Source: Variovorax sp. 770b2 (lineage in GTDB: Bacteria; Pseudomonadota; Gammaproteobacteria; Burkholderiales; Burkholderiaceae_C). From it: a DNA stretch of 64,000 nt. The stretch spans positions 186,001 through 250,000 of the forward strand of contig NZ_FOXJ01000006.1 in NCBI RefSeq assembly GCF_900115685.1, in the 5' to 3' direction. The translations under genes were made by a program, and so were the position numbers. The notes beneath the pieces were generated by a model. That model worked only from the letters and a program-made list of their open reading frames with translations. It had not been told where the DNA came from and ran no database searches. Position 1 is the stretch's first letter; each line of letters begins with the position of its first letter. This document shows, one piece after another, positions 16,532-26,163 of this stretch.

Positions 16532-17683
16532 TCAAGAGGAAGAAGAAAAAGCCGCGTCGTCGTCCATCCGCAGGATCGCGGCCACCGGGCCGCCGCCCGC
16601 GGGGCCCTGGTGCTCGGCGCCGCCCGACACGTACAGCGCCGTGTGGCCGGCCACCGAGGCCAGCACGCCGCCCACCACGGCGCGCGCATGGCGCGTCGAG
16701 TGGATGTCGGAGTCGTTGAGCATGGTGTGGCGGGCGTCGCGCACGCGGCCATCGGGGCTGGCCTCCGCTTTCGCGAGCAGGTTCACCAGCCGCGCAGACA
16801 GGGCTTGCGCATCGCGTTCCGCGTCGAGCCCGAAGGCATCGCGCAACAACGCGCGCACGCTGGCCGCGTCGATCGCGTCGCGCATCACCGTGTGGGCGAT
16901 GCGAAACACCGAGGCGCTGCCTTCCGCCTCGCCCAGCACGATGACGACGTTGCCTTCCAGCTCGATGCCGGCCGAGGCCGAGGCGCGCGCGGAGAACAGC
17001 CGCCAGTCGCTCATCACGCTCGCATCGCTGATCTCTTCACGTGCGACTTCGCCCAGTGCAACCGCCACGCCAAGTGCCGACGCGCCGCGCGAATAACCCA
17101 TCGATTCGTAGCTGTCGTGGGTGGCCGGCGCGGCGCCGCGCGCCAGTGCTGCCGACACCTTGGCCGAAGTGAGCAGCGGGCACTTGACCTGCACGAAGTG
17201 CACGTCGTCCGCACTCTGGATGCCCGCATCGCGCATGGCCTCGGCGACGGCGTGCGCGGTGGCGTCGATCTGCGCGGCGCGGCCCATTTCTTCCGGCAGG
17301 AAGTCGCGCGTCTGCGCGATGCCGACCACGAGGCGCTTGCCCAGGCCCGCGGGCGCATCGGACACCCAACGCCGCGCGAACACCGTGAAGTGCGGCGACA
17401 GCACGCCCTCGGTGCCGCCCGACATCACCAGCGCCACGCGCCCGTGCACCGCTTCGGGCGTGCAGCCGAGTGCAGGGGCGAGCAGGTGGCACCACGCCGT
17501 GGACGCGTACTCGCGCGTGAAGTCGTTGACGCAGCCGTTGCCTTCGGTCTTGCCCATCACCGCCACGATGTCGGCCGCAATGATTTCGCCCGCATCGATC
17601 AGCGCCTTCACGCCGCTCAGGTCTCCCGGCCCGGTGCAAGGAATGCGCCAGACCCATACCCGCTGGACCTGTGCCGCGCTCAT
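16532..17683 (-). CDS. atzD: Cyanuric acid hydrolase (ring-opening amidohydrolase, AtzD/TrzD)
   Basis: This enzyme hydrolyses cyanuric acid to carboxybiuret, which loses CO2 to give biuret. The 383-residue protein is built of three homologous repeats with one Ser-Lys dyad each. I place these near Lys45/Ser88 (MGKTEGNGCVND, VMSGGTEGVLSPH), Lys167/Ser237 (VQVKCPLLT, SASAGIE) and Lys305/Ser353 (AKAEASPDG, YVSGGAEHQGPAGGGP). The motif wording matches AtzD/TrzD more closely than barbiturase, where the first motif is GKTEGNGGVND. The start (17683) overlaps the stop of the allantoinase-like gene (ATGA). An Asp/Ser-rich tail ends MDDDAAFSSSS. Biuret and allophanate hydrolases are encoded further downstream in the island. 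Confidence 0.92.
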   Translation of the reverse strand: MSAAQVQRVWVWRIPCTGPGDLSGVKALIDAGEIIAADIVAVMGKTEGNGCVNDFTREYASTAWCHLLAPALGCTPEAVHGRVALVMSGGTEGVLSPHFTVFARRWVSDAPAGLGKRLVVGIAQTRDFLPEEMGRAAQIDATAHAVAEAMRDAGIQSADDVHFVQVKCPLLTSAKVSAALARGAAPATHDSYESMGYSRGASALGVAVALGEVAREEISDASVMSDWRLFSARASASAGIELEGNVVIVLGEAEGSASVFRIAHTVMRDAIDAASVRALLRDAFGLDAERDAQALSARLVNLLAKAEASPDGRVRDARHTMLNDSDIHSTRHARAVVGGVLASVAGHTALYVSGGAEHQGPAGGGPVAAILRMDDDAAFSSSS

Positions 17684-19149
17684 GCGGCATTCCAGTCAAC
17701 CGGCCCCGAGGGCACGGCTGTTGCAGGCACGCCGGCAGGCGTCTGCAAAATCGCGCTGCTGTAGTGCTCGGTGTTGCGCGGCGCGGGCGCCGGCATCTTC
17801 TGCACGCCCTTCACCGAACGACCCCAGCCGACCGCATCGGTCACCAGCTTGCCCTCGCGCATCACGAAGCGCCCGCGCAGCAGCGTGTGCAGCGGATAGC
17901 CCTGCACCGCGCGGCCGTTCCACGGCGAGATCTTGCTGATGCTCTGCAGCTTGTTCTGCGACAGCGTGCCCGCGCGCTGCATGTCGACGATGGCGATGTC
18001 CGCATGCGCGCCCGGTGCAATCACGCCCTTGGTGCCGTACAGGCCCCAGGCCTTGGCCGGGTTCACCGCGCTCCAGCGCACGTAGTCCATCAACGTGGCG
18101 CGCGCGCGGTTCACCTCGGTCAGCATCAGCGGCATCTGCGTCTCGACGCCCGGGAAGCCGCAGTCGCAGTCCCAGATGCTCTCGCGGGTTTTCTCTTCCG
18201 GTGCGTGCGGCGCGTGGTCGGTCGCGATCATGTCGAGGGTGCCGTCCATCAGCGCGTCCCACAGCGGCTGGTTGTGGCGCGCCTCGCGGATCGGCGGGTT
18301 GAGCCGCATCACGCCGCCGAGCTTCAACATGTGGCTGGTGTTGAGCAGCAGGTACTGCGGGCAGGTCTCGGCCGTCACATCCACGCCGCGGCGCTTGGCC
18401 TCGCGCAGCAGGAAGAGCGAATCGGCCGCGCTGTGGTGCGCGATGTGCACGCGCGCGCCGGTCCACTCGGCCAGCGTGAGCACGCGGCCGATCGCCTCGA
18501 TCTCGGCCACGGCCGGCCTCGCGGCCAGGTGCGCCATCGCATCGATGCGGCCGGCGGCCTTCATCTTCTGCTGGCGGCGCTGCAGGATCGACGAGTTCTC
18601 CGCATGCACCACCGTGCGGATTCCCAGCGGCGCGAGCTTCTCGAAGCCTTCGAGCAGCGCGCCGTCGGTGGGCGCGGGCAGGTTGCCGAAGGTGTTGCCG
18701 ACGAAGGCCTTGAAGCTGGTGACGCCCGCGTCGAGCAACTCTTCGAGCCGGTCGACCGTGTCGTCGCCCAACAGGCCGTGGATGCCGAAGTCGCAATACG
18801 ACGACTCGGCCGCCTTCTGCTTGATGCGCAGCGCCTCGACGGTGCCGGTCGGCGGGTTGGTGTTGGGCATCTCGAACACCGTGGTCACGCCGCCCAGTGC
18901 GGCGGCGGCGGAACCGGTCTTCCAGGTTTCCTTGTTCGGGTAGCCGGGGTCGCGAAAGTGCACGTGGCTGTCGATGGCGCCGGGCAGCAGGAACAGGCCG
19001 TCCGCGCGCATTTCCTCGCGTGCGGGCGGCATGGTGTCGTCATGGCCGACAGCCACGATGCGTTCGCCGGCAATGGCCACGCTGGCTTCGATGATCTGGT
19101 CCGCGGAGACCACGCGGGCGCCGCGAATGACGAGGTCGACTTCTTTCAT
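17680..19149 (-). CDS. Allantoinase / dihydropyrimidinase-like cyclic amidohydrolase
   Basis: The 489-residue metal-dependent cyclic amidase belongs to the dihydroorotase/allantoinase/hydantoinase family. Binuclear-site ligands are visible: His62 and His64 (SHVHFRDPG), the carbamylated-Lys candidate Lys147 (VTSFKAFVG), His182 (VHAENS), HIAHHS and Asp in ATDHAPH. The start MKEVDLVIRG at 19149 is preceded by GAGGAGG on the coding strand. It overlaps the cyanuric acid hydrolase gene by 4 bp, so the two are translated together. Allantoinase is the nearest familiar function, but the context suggests a cyclic ureide or heterocycle of the same pathway. Confidence 0.82.
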   Translation of the reverse strand: MKEVDLVIRGARVVSADQIIEASVAIAGERIVAVGHDDTMPPAREEMRADGLFLLPGAIDSHVHFRDPGYPNKETWKTGSAAAALGGVTTVFEMPNTNPPTGTVEALRIKQKAAESSYCDFGIHGLLGDDTVDRLEELLDAGVTSFKAFVGNTFGNLPAPTDGALLEGFEKLAPLGIRTVVHAENSSILQRRQQKMKAAGRIDAMAHLAARPAVAEIEAIGRVLTLAEWTGARVHIAHHSAADSLFLLREAKRRGVDVTAETCPQYLLLNTSHMLKLGGVMRLNPPIREARHNQPLWDALMDGTLDMIATDHAPHAPEEKTRESIWDCDCGFPGVETQMPLMLTEVNRARATLMDYVRWSAVNPAKAWGLYGTKGVIAPGAHADIAIVDMQRAGTLSQNKLQSISKISPWNGRAVQGYPLHTLLRGRFVMREGKLVTDAVGWGRSVKGVQKMPAPAPRNTEHYSSAILQTPAGVPATAVPSGPVDWNAA

Positions 19150-19159
19150 CGCGGCCTCC

Positions 19160-19951
19160 TCAGAGCATCGCCCAGCCGCCATCGACGGGCAGGTCGACGC
19201 CGGTGATCTGGCGCGACACGTCGCTCGCCATGAAGAGGCAGGCGTTGGCCACGTCCGCATCGGTGGAGACGCGGCGCAGCGCATAGTCGGCCGCGTGCCG
19301 CGTCATCGCTTCTTCCAGCGAGATGCCGAGCTTCTCGGCCATGTTGGCGCACACCTTCTCGCGAAAGCGCGGGCCGTCGACCATGCCGGGCGCCACGCAG
19401 TTCACGTTGATGCCGTGCGGCCCGGCCTCCAGCGCAAAGCTCTTGGTGATGCCGCGCAAGCCCCATTTGGAGGCCGAGTACGCCATGCGGCCGGCGCGCC
19501 CGCGCATGCCGAAGGTGCCGCCCACGTTCACCACCTTGCCGCTCCTGCGTTCGATCATCCCGGGCAGCACGGCGCGCATGGTGTTGAAGCAGCCGGTCAT
19601 GTTGAGCTGCACGATCTCGTTGAATTCCTCGCTCGTGGTTTCCCAGCCGGTCTTGCCGATGGGCCCCGAACCGCCGGCGATGTTGACCAGCACGTCGACG
19701 CGGCCGAAGGCTTCCAGTGCATGCGCCGCCAGTGCGTCGGTCTGCGCGCCCACGGTGAGGTCGCAGGGCACGACGATCGCCTCGACGCCGAGCGCGCGGG
19801 CCTCGGCGGCCACGGGCTCGATGGCGGCGGTGTCGCGCCCGGCCAGCACCAGCCTGGCGCCTTCGCGCGCGAAGGCCAGCGTCACGGCGCGTCCCATGCC
19901 CTTGGCCGGGCCGGTGATGAGCGCCACCTTGTCTTTGAGTTGCAGGTCCAT
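19160..19951 (-). CDS. Short-chain dehydrogenase/reductase (SDR)
   Basis: The classical SDR of 263 residues has the cofactor motif TGPAKGMGRA (about 14-23; an unusual TGPxKGMG form), NIAG (about 89-92), catalytic Ser region and the YSASK motif (about 158-162). The start MDLQLKDKVALITG is at 19951. It lies between the binding-protein gene (14 bp) and the allantoinase-like gene (10 bp) in operon 1. The substrate is unknown; oxidation or reduction of a ring or side-chain alcohol/ketone upstream of ring opening is a guess. Confidence 0.85.
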   Translation of the reverse strand: MDLQLKDKVALITGPAKGMGRAVTLAFAREGARLVLAGRDTAAIEPVAAEARALGVEAIVVPCDLTVGAQTDALAAHALEAFGRVDVLVNIAGGSGPIGKTGWETTSEEFNEIVQLNMTGCFNTMRAVLPGMIERRSGKVVNVGGTFGMRGRAGRMAYSASKWGLRGITKSFALEAGPHGINVNCVAPGMVDGPRFREKVCANMAEKLGISLEEAMTRHAADYALRRVSTDADVANACLFMASDVSRQITGVDLPVDGGWAML

Positions 19952-19965
19952 GTCGTTTCTCGCTT

Positions 19966-21021
19966 TCAGTTCGATGTCTTGGAAGGGCGCTCGGCGCGCG
20001 CGGGCAGGAAGCTGCGGTCGAACACCTCGGCCGATGCCGGCGTGCGCGGCAGCTGGTTGGCATCGACCACGATGTCGATGCCCTTCTTCAGGCGCGCGTC
20101 GTCCACGTCGCCCAGGCCGATGCGGGCGACCTCGGGGTGGCTCATGTCGTTGCGCAGCGTGGCGAGCAGCTTTTCTTTCTCGACCTCGCGCTTGAGCAGC
20201 GGCTCGCGCTTCATGACGTGGTCGATGCCCATGTCCGGGTCGGCGATGACCTCCTTCACCGCGCGGTTCAGCGCCTTCACGAAGCCCTGCACCGCCTTGG
20301 GGTTCTCCTTGGCGAAGGTGCGCGAGAAGAACACGGCGTTGGAATACAGGTCCATGCCGTTGTCGCCGTAGCGGATGAAGCGCAGGTCCTTCGCGGGATC
20401 CAGGCCCATCGCCTTGGCGCTGAAGCTCACGGTGGTCACGTAGCCGAAGGCGGCGTCGATCTGCCCGCGCGTGAGCATCTGCTCGCGCAGGTTGGGCGCC
20501 ATGTGGGTGATGGTCACCTTGGATGCATCGACCTTGGCGAGCTTGGCGAAGGCCGGGAACAGCTTCAGCGCACCGTCGTTGGCGGGGCCGCCGATGGTCT
20601 TGCCTTCCAGGTCCTTGGGCGACCTGATCGGGCTGTCCTGCTTCACCACGAGCGTGAAGGGCGGCGTGTTGTAGAGCATGTAGACCGCCACCGGCGCATC
20701 GGCCGGACGCTTGGAGGCCAGGTCGATCAGCGCATTGAGATCGCCGAAGCCCGCCTGGTAGGCGCCGGCCGCGACCTTCGGGATCGAGGCCGCGGAGCCC
20801 TCGCCCTGGTCGATCTCGACATCCAGGCCCTCGGCCTTGAAGTAGCCCTTGTCCTGCGCCACGAAGAACCAGGCCTGCGGGCCTTCGTACTTCCAGTTCA
20901 GCACCAGCTTGATGGGCACCTGTGCGGCGGCGGGCACGGCCGCCAGGGCCAGTCCGCCGGCGGCAACCAGCGCGGCGAGGGAGCGCACGAGGCGCCCGGT
21001 TCCAAAGAGAGACAGTGGCAT
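19966..21021 (-). CDS. NitT/TauT-type (NMT1/THI5-like) ABC substrate-binding protein, copy A
   Basis: This periplasmic binding protein has 351 residues: a signal peptide (about 1-33, ending AAVPAAAQ), then an NMT1-like domain starting PIKLVLNWKYEGPQAWFF. It is paralogous to the product of 13368-14432 and both keep GFGDLNA/GFGDVNA and THMAPNLREQM/QEQM. No permease or ATPase gene is adjacent; the only set in operon 1 lies about 3.4 kb downstream, so two receptors may share one transporter. Confidence 0.85.
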   Translation of the reverse strand: MPLSLFGTGRLVRSLAALVAAGGLALAAVPAAAQVPIKLVLNWKYEGPQAWFFVAQDKGYFKAEGLDVEIDQGEGSAASIPKVAAGAYQAGFGDLNALIDLASKRPADAPVAVYMLYNTPPFTLVVKQDSPIRSPKDLEGKTIGGPANDGALKLFPAFAKLAKVDASKVTITHMAPNLREQMLTRGQIDAAFGYVTTVSFSAKAMGLDPAKDLRFIRYGDNGMDLYSNAVFFSRTFAKENPKAVQGFVKALNRAVKEVIADPDMGIDHVMKREPLLKREVEKEKLLATLRNDMSHPEVARIGLGDVDDARLKKGIDIVVDANQLPRTPASAEVFDRSFLPARAERPSKTSN

Positions 21022-21033
21022 GGCGAAAGACTC

Positions 21034-21855
21034 CTAGCGTTTTCTGGAAAGCGAAGACAAAGAAACCAGCAGCGACTCGGCGGTCGCGACGAAGCCGTGC
21101 AGTTGCTGCACGATGAAATGGATGCCGCGCGTGACGAAGGCCGGCGACGAGGTGCCGCACGCGTCCTTCAGCAGCACGCAGTCGTAGCCGAGGAAGTTCG
21201 CGTCCTGCAGCGTCGAGAACACGCAGCGGTCGGTGTTGATGCCCGCGAACATCAGCGTGGTGATGCCCTGCTGGCGCAGGATGCTGTCCAGCTCGTTGTC
21301 CCAGAAGCCGCTCAGGCGGTGCTTGTGGACCGCGATGTCGCCGGGCGCGACGGCCAGCTCGTCGATCACCTGCGCGCCCCACTCGCCCTGCACGAGCGAA
21401 GGGCCGTGGTCGATGGGCGAATGCTCGGCATAGCCGACGCCCTCGGCGCTGCGCTTGCCCTTGAACTGCACCGTGGGCGACAGGTTCAGCCGGTCCGCGC
21501 GAATGCCCCAGTTGAGCCACACCACGGCGCCGCCTGCCGCGCGCCATGCGGGCAGCAGGCGCGCGATGGCCGCGATCGGCTTGCGCGCCGCACGGATGGC
21601 GATGCCCTTCTGCGCGAACCAGCCCTCGGGGTGGCAGAAGTCGTTCTGCATGTCGACCACGACGAGCGCGCTGCGCGCGAGGTCGAACGCGATCGGCTGC
21701 GGCTCGGCCGGCATCTGCACCGGCCGTGGCCGCCGGGGTGCGCGCACCAGGCTGACCCGGCCGCCGGCCAGCGTCCACGCGTTATGGGGCGCCGGGCCGA
21801 AGCGGGCGGGCGGCTGCTCTGCATTGGTGCGCGAAGGCGCGGATCGGCGTGTCAT
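21034..21855 (-). CDS. Isochorismatase-like cysteine hydrolase (operon 1)
   Basis: The cysteine hydrolase has 273 residues from the ATG at 21855. The catalytic Asp-Lys-Cys set is visible: Asp in VVVDMQNDF, Lys in VHKHRLSGFWDNELD and Cys in NTDRCVFST. A stretch of about 55 residues (with NAWTLAGG) precedes the hydrolase core; ATG 21714 (MPAEPQPIAF) is the short alternative. It is the first gene of operon 1, divergent from the LysR gene at 21984. Sequence around the active site differs from the biuret hydrolase at 29209-29907, so another amide or ureide is the likely substrate. Confidence 0.82.
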   Translation of the reverse strand: MTRRSAPSRTNAEQPPARFGPAPHNAWTLAGGRVSLVRAPRRPRPVQMPAEPQPIAFDLARSALVVVDMQNDFCHPEGWFAQKGIAIRAARKPIAAIARLLPAWRAAGGAVVWLNWGIRADRLNLSPTVQFKGKRSAEGVGYAEHSPIDHGPSLVQGEWGAQVIDELAVAPGDIAVHKHRLSGFWDNELDSILRQQGITTLMFAGINTDRCVFSTLQDANFLGYDCVLLKDACGTSSPAFVTRGIHFIVQQLHGFVATAESLLVSLSSLSRKR

Positions 21856-21920
21856 GCGAGACGGGCACGCAGCCGACGTGCCAGAAGGTGCTCCTGATCC
21901 GTACCGATTCACGTACTGTG

Positions 21921-21939
21921 CGTTGCCGTTGCGGCAACG
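21921..21939. promoter_or_regulatory. Inverted repeat, candidate LysR operator
   Basis: CGTTGCC-gttgc-GGCAACG is a perfect 7-bp dyad in the 128-bp divergent gap between operon 1 and the LysR gene. Its inner part TGCCGTTGCGGCA fits the T-N11-A LysR box. Position and symmetry suggest control of operon 1 by the adjacent regulator. Confidence 0.6.
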
Positions 21940-21983
21940 GTCTGGGCGGCGGCGCTGGCGCGCTTCGTGCAATCGATGCGGGC

Positions 21984-22888
21984 ATGAACCACCTTCGCTT
22001 CCTGCGCTACGCAGACGAGGTCGCCCGGGCCGGATCGATCCGCCAGGCCGCCGAGCGGCTGCATGTCGCGCCCTCCGCCGTCAACCGCCGCATCCAGGAC
22101 CTGGAGGAAGAACTGGGCACGCCGCTCTTCGAGCGATTGCCGCGCGGCATGCGGCTCACCGCGGCGGGCGAACTGTTCGTGCGCTACATCCGGGGGCGCT
22201 CGTCGGAGCTGGAGCGGGTGCGCTCCGAAATCGAGGAGCTGCAGGGTCTGCGCCGCGGATCGGTGCGGCTGGTGGCGAGCCAGGCGCTCGCGCCGCGATT
22301 CCTGCCGGCGGCCATCAACGACTTCGGCAAGACGCATCCGCTGGTGGGTTTCGATGCGCGCATCGGCGACCACGTGCAAGCCGCCGGCGCGCTGCGCAGT
22401 TTCGAAACCGACTTGGCGCTGGTGTTCAACCTCGCGCCGGAGGCCGACATCGAGCGCGTGTGCGCGGTCGAGCAGAAGCTCATGGCCATCATGCACAAGC
22501 GCCATCCGCTTGCGAAGGCGAAGACCCTGCGCCTGCGCGACTGCGCCGACCACCCGGTGGTGCTTCCGAACCGCGACACGGGCGGGCGCCAGCTGCTCGA
22601 GCGTTTTCTCGCGCGCAGTTCCACCTCGATCCGGGCCATGGTGGAGAGCAACAGCTTCGAGTTCCTGCGCGGCTGCCTGTACGACGGCCAGTCGATCTCG
22701 TTCCAGATGGCCATCGGCACCCAGACCGAAGACCCCAACATCGTGGCCAGGGACATCGAGGACCGCGGCTTTCCGCGCGGCGAACTGGTGCTGGCCAGCC
22801 TGCGCGGGCGGCAGCTGCCGGTGATCGCCTACGCCTTCGCGGAGTTCCTGCGCAAGCGGCTCACCGAACCCTCGGGTGCGGATGCCCG

Positions 22889-22892
<4 letters not shown>
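21984..22892 (+). CDS. LysR-family transcriptional regulator, divergent from operon 1
   Basis: The product has 302 residues with an N-terminal winged HTH (about 1-60: AGSIRQAAERLHVAPSAVNRRIQDLEEELGTPLFER) and a C-terminal effector-binding domain. The start is MNHLRFLRYADEV at 21984; a longer open frame from 21849 overlaps the divergent gene and is not LysR-like. Its location makes it the probable activator of the cyanurate/heterocycle operon, analogous in position to AtzR for atzDEF in Pseudomonas sp. ADP; orthology is not shown. The stop overlaps the stop of the convergent LysR gene. Confidence 0.9.
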
Positions 22893-23815
<923 letters not shown>

Positions 23816-23912
23816 AAAGATTCATGATAAATCCATAGCACATCTAAATTTCACAAATGGCGAACTTCCGTTCCCAATACGACGCGAGACAAACGCAATC
23901 CTTTCGAGAACC
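23816..23912. promoter_or_regulatory. AT-rich divergent promoter region
   Basis: The gap between the LysR gene and the flavin monooxygenase gene is markedly AT-rich for this genome (ttcataaagattcatgataa and ctaaatttcac), fitting a shared divergent promoter/operator. Exact -35/-10 boxes cannot be assigned. Confidence 0.45.
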
Positions 23913-25154
23913 ATGAACGACAAGCAAGTGATCATCCTGGGCGCCGGCATCGGCGGCCTGACCCTCGCGCTGAGCCTGCACCAGGCCGGCATTCCCTGCC
24001 GCGTGTACGAGGCCGTGCCCGAGCTCAAGCCCATGGGCGTGGGCGTGAACCTGCTGCCGCATGCGGTGCGCGAGCTGACCGAGCTCGGCCTGCTGCCGCA
24101 ACTCGACGCGGTGGGCGTGCGCACGAAGGAGTCGATCTTCTTCACCGAGCACGGCCAGCTGATCTTCCAGGAAGCAGCAGGCGAACATGCGGGCTACGAC
24201 TGGCCGCAGTTCTCGATCCATCGCGGCGACCTGCAGACGGTGCTGCTCGAAGAGACGCTCAAGCGCCTGGGCGCGGACAGCGTGGTCTGCAACCACCGCT
24301 GCACCGGCGTGACGCAGGACGCGGGCGGCGTCACCGTCCACTTCGCCGATGCACCCGCCGTGCGCGGCGCCGTGGCCATCGGTTGCGACGGCATCCACTC
24401 GGCCCTGCGCAAGCAGCTCTACCCCAACGAAGGCGCACCGCGCTATTCGGGCGTGAACATGTGGCGCGGCACCACCCGATGGAAGCCGTTTCTCTCGGGC
24501 GCGAGCATGGTGCGCGCGGGCTGGCTCGCGGTCGGAAAGATGGTGATCTACCCGATCCGCAACGACATCGATGCCGAAGGCAACCAGCTCGTGAACTGGG
24601 TCGCCGAGATCCACGCGCCGCAACCCGCGATGCGCGACTGGAGCCGCACCGGCCGGCTCGAAGACTTTCTCCCGGCATTTGCCGACTGGCATTTCGACTG
24701 GCTCGACGTGCCCGCGCTCATCCGCGCCTCGGACACCATCCTGGAGTACCCGATGGTCGACCAGGACCCGCTGCCGCGCTGGACGCACGGCCGCCTCACG
24801 CTCCTGGGCGACGCCGCGCACCCGATGGTGCCGCGCGGCTCCAACGGCGCGGGCCAGGCGATCATCGACGCGCGCTTCCTCGCCGGTGCGCTCAAGGACC
24901 TGGGCGTCGGCACCGCGGCGCTGGAAGACTACGACCGCGTGCGCGTGAAGGCCACCACCAACGTGGTGCTGACCAACCGCAGCAACCCGCCCGATGCGAT
25001 CCTGCGCGAGGTGTTCGAACGCTCGGGCGGCAAGCGCTTCGGGCAGATCGAGGATGTGGTGAGCCACGCCGAGCTGCAGGCCATCTCGGACAACTACAAG
25101 CGTGTGGCCGGCTACGACCCGGTCGCGTTGAAGGCGCGAGCCTCGTACCTCTGA
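23913..25154 (+). CDS. FAD-dependent monooxygenase (flavin-dependent oxidoreductase)
   Basis: The class-A flavoprotein hydroxylase has 413 residues with GxGxxG (GAGIGGLTLALSLHQAG, about 9-25), a DG motif (CDGIHSALR, about 155-163) and the second FAD motif LLGDAAHPMVPRGSNGAGQAI (about 298-318). The start is MNDKQVIILGAG at 23913; upstream open frame is antisense to LysR. Related proteins hydroxylate aromatics or phenazines. It is followed 40 bp later by a Bug-type binding protein, suggesting an inducible catabolic pair controlled by the divergent LysR; the substrate is unknown. Confidence 0.87.
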   Translation: MNDKQVIILGAGIGGLTLALSLHQAGIPCRVYEAVPELKPMGVGVNLLPHAVRELTELGLLPQLDAVGVRTKESIFFTEHGQLIFQEAAGEHAGYDWPQFSIHRGDLQTVLLEETLKRLGADSVVCNHRCTGVTQDAGGVTVHFADAPAVRGAVAIGCDGIHSALRKQLYPNEGAPRYSGVNMWRGTTRWKPFLSGASMVRAGWLAVGKMVIYPIRNDIDAEGNQLVNWVAEIHAPQPAMRDWSRTGRLEDFLPAFADWHFDWLDVPALIRASDTILEYPMVDQDPLPRWTHGRLTLLGDAAHPMVPRGSNGAGQAIIDARFLAGALKDLGVGTAALEDYDRVRVKATTNVVLTNRSNPPDAILREVFERSGGKRFGQIEDVVSHAELQAISDNYKRVAGYDPVALKARASYL

Positions 25155-25194
25155 GCACCGGCAATTTCACAGAACAAGACGGAGACAAGACACC

Positions 25195-26157
25195 ATGCGA
25201 TTCCTGACCAAGCCCCTCACCGCCCTGCTCGTTGCAGCCAGCGCCGCAGCGGCCCACGCCTGGCCCGAGCAGCCGATCACGCTCGTCGTGCCCTACACGC
25301 CGGGCACCGGCATCGACCTCGTCGCGCGCCAGCTCTCGGCCCGCCTGCCCGCGTTGCTGGGCCAGCCGGTGATCGTGGAAAACCTCGCGGGCGCCAGCGG
25401 CAACATCGGCAGCGAGAAAGTTGCGCGCGCCAAGCCCGACGGCTACACGCTGATGGTGCAGGTCAACACGCTGGTGATGAACCGCAGCCTCTACAAGTCG
25501 CTGAGCTACGACCCCGTGGCCGACTTCACGCCGGTGTCGCTCACCTCGTGGGGCACGCTGCTGCTGGTGACCAACCCGAACGTGCAGAAGGCGACGTCGG
25601 TCGCGCAGATGGTGAGCGCGGCCAAGGCGGAACCGGGCAAGCTGACGTATGCCACGCCGGGTGTCGGCACGCCGCATCACTTGTCGATGGCGCTGCTGAT
25701 GCAAGGCACCGGCACAGAGCTGATGCACGTGCCGTACAAGGGCACGGCCGGCGCGGTGACCGACCTCTTGGGCGGTCGCATCGACTACATGTTCCTGCCG
25801 GTGCACGTGGCGCTGCAGCACATCCAGGTCGGCAAACTGAAAGCCATTGCCACCGGCAGCAGCAAGCGCCTGCCGCAACTGCCCGACGTGCCGACGCTCG
25901 CCGAAGCGGGCGTGACCGCCGACAACGTGGACATGTGGTACGGCGTGCTCGCGCCCAAGGGCACGCCGCCCGACGTGGTGGCGCGGCTCAACAAGGAGAT
26001 CGCTGCGGTCCTGAAGCAACCCGAAGTGGCGAAGTCGTTCGAGTCGCAGGGCATGGTGCCGGCGAGTTCGACGCCGGCGGAATTCGGGGCGCTGGTGAAG
26101 AAGGATGCGGACCGTTGGGCAATGGTGGTCAAGCGCGGGAACATCACCGCGGACTGA
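25195..26157 (+). CDS. Bug/TctC-family tripartite tricarboxylate-type binding protein
   Basis: The periplasmic protein has 320 residues with a signal peptide (about 1-22, AAAAHA/WPEQP). The Bug fold is shown by PITLVVPYTPGTGIDLVARQL near the start, VIVENLAGASGNIG, and the HVPYKGTAGAVTDLLGGRIDYMF region. No tctA/tctB membrane genes are adjacent, as is common for Burkholderiales Bug genes. Probably co-transcribed with the monooxygenase. It ends 6 bp before the convergent GntR gene. Confidence 0.9.
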   Translation: MRFLTKPLTALLVAASAAAAHAWPEQPITLVVPYTPGTGIDLVARQLSARLPALLGQPVIVENLAGASGNIGSEKVARAKPDGYTLMVQVNTLVMNRSLYKSLSYDPVADFTPVSLTSWGTLLLVTNPNVQKATSVAQMVSAAKAEPGKLTYATPGVGTPHHLSMALLMQGTGTELMHVPYKGTAGAVTDLLGGRIDYMFLPVHVALQHIQVGKLKAIATGSSKRLPQLPDVPTLAEAGVTADNVDMWYGVLAPKGTPPDVVARLNKEIAAVLKQPEVAKSFESQGMVPASSTPAEFGALVKKDADRWAMVVKRGNITAD

Positions 26158-26163
26158 GTTCCT

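Noticed and set aside
16532..17683. Barbiturase instead of cyanuric acid hydrolase
   Set aside because: Motif wording (GKTEGNGCVND, SGGTEGVLSPH, SGGAEHQGPAGGGP) is that of AtzD/TrzD, and BiuH and AtzF are encoded in the island. It remains a lesser alternative, since the families are related.
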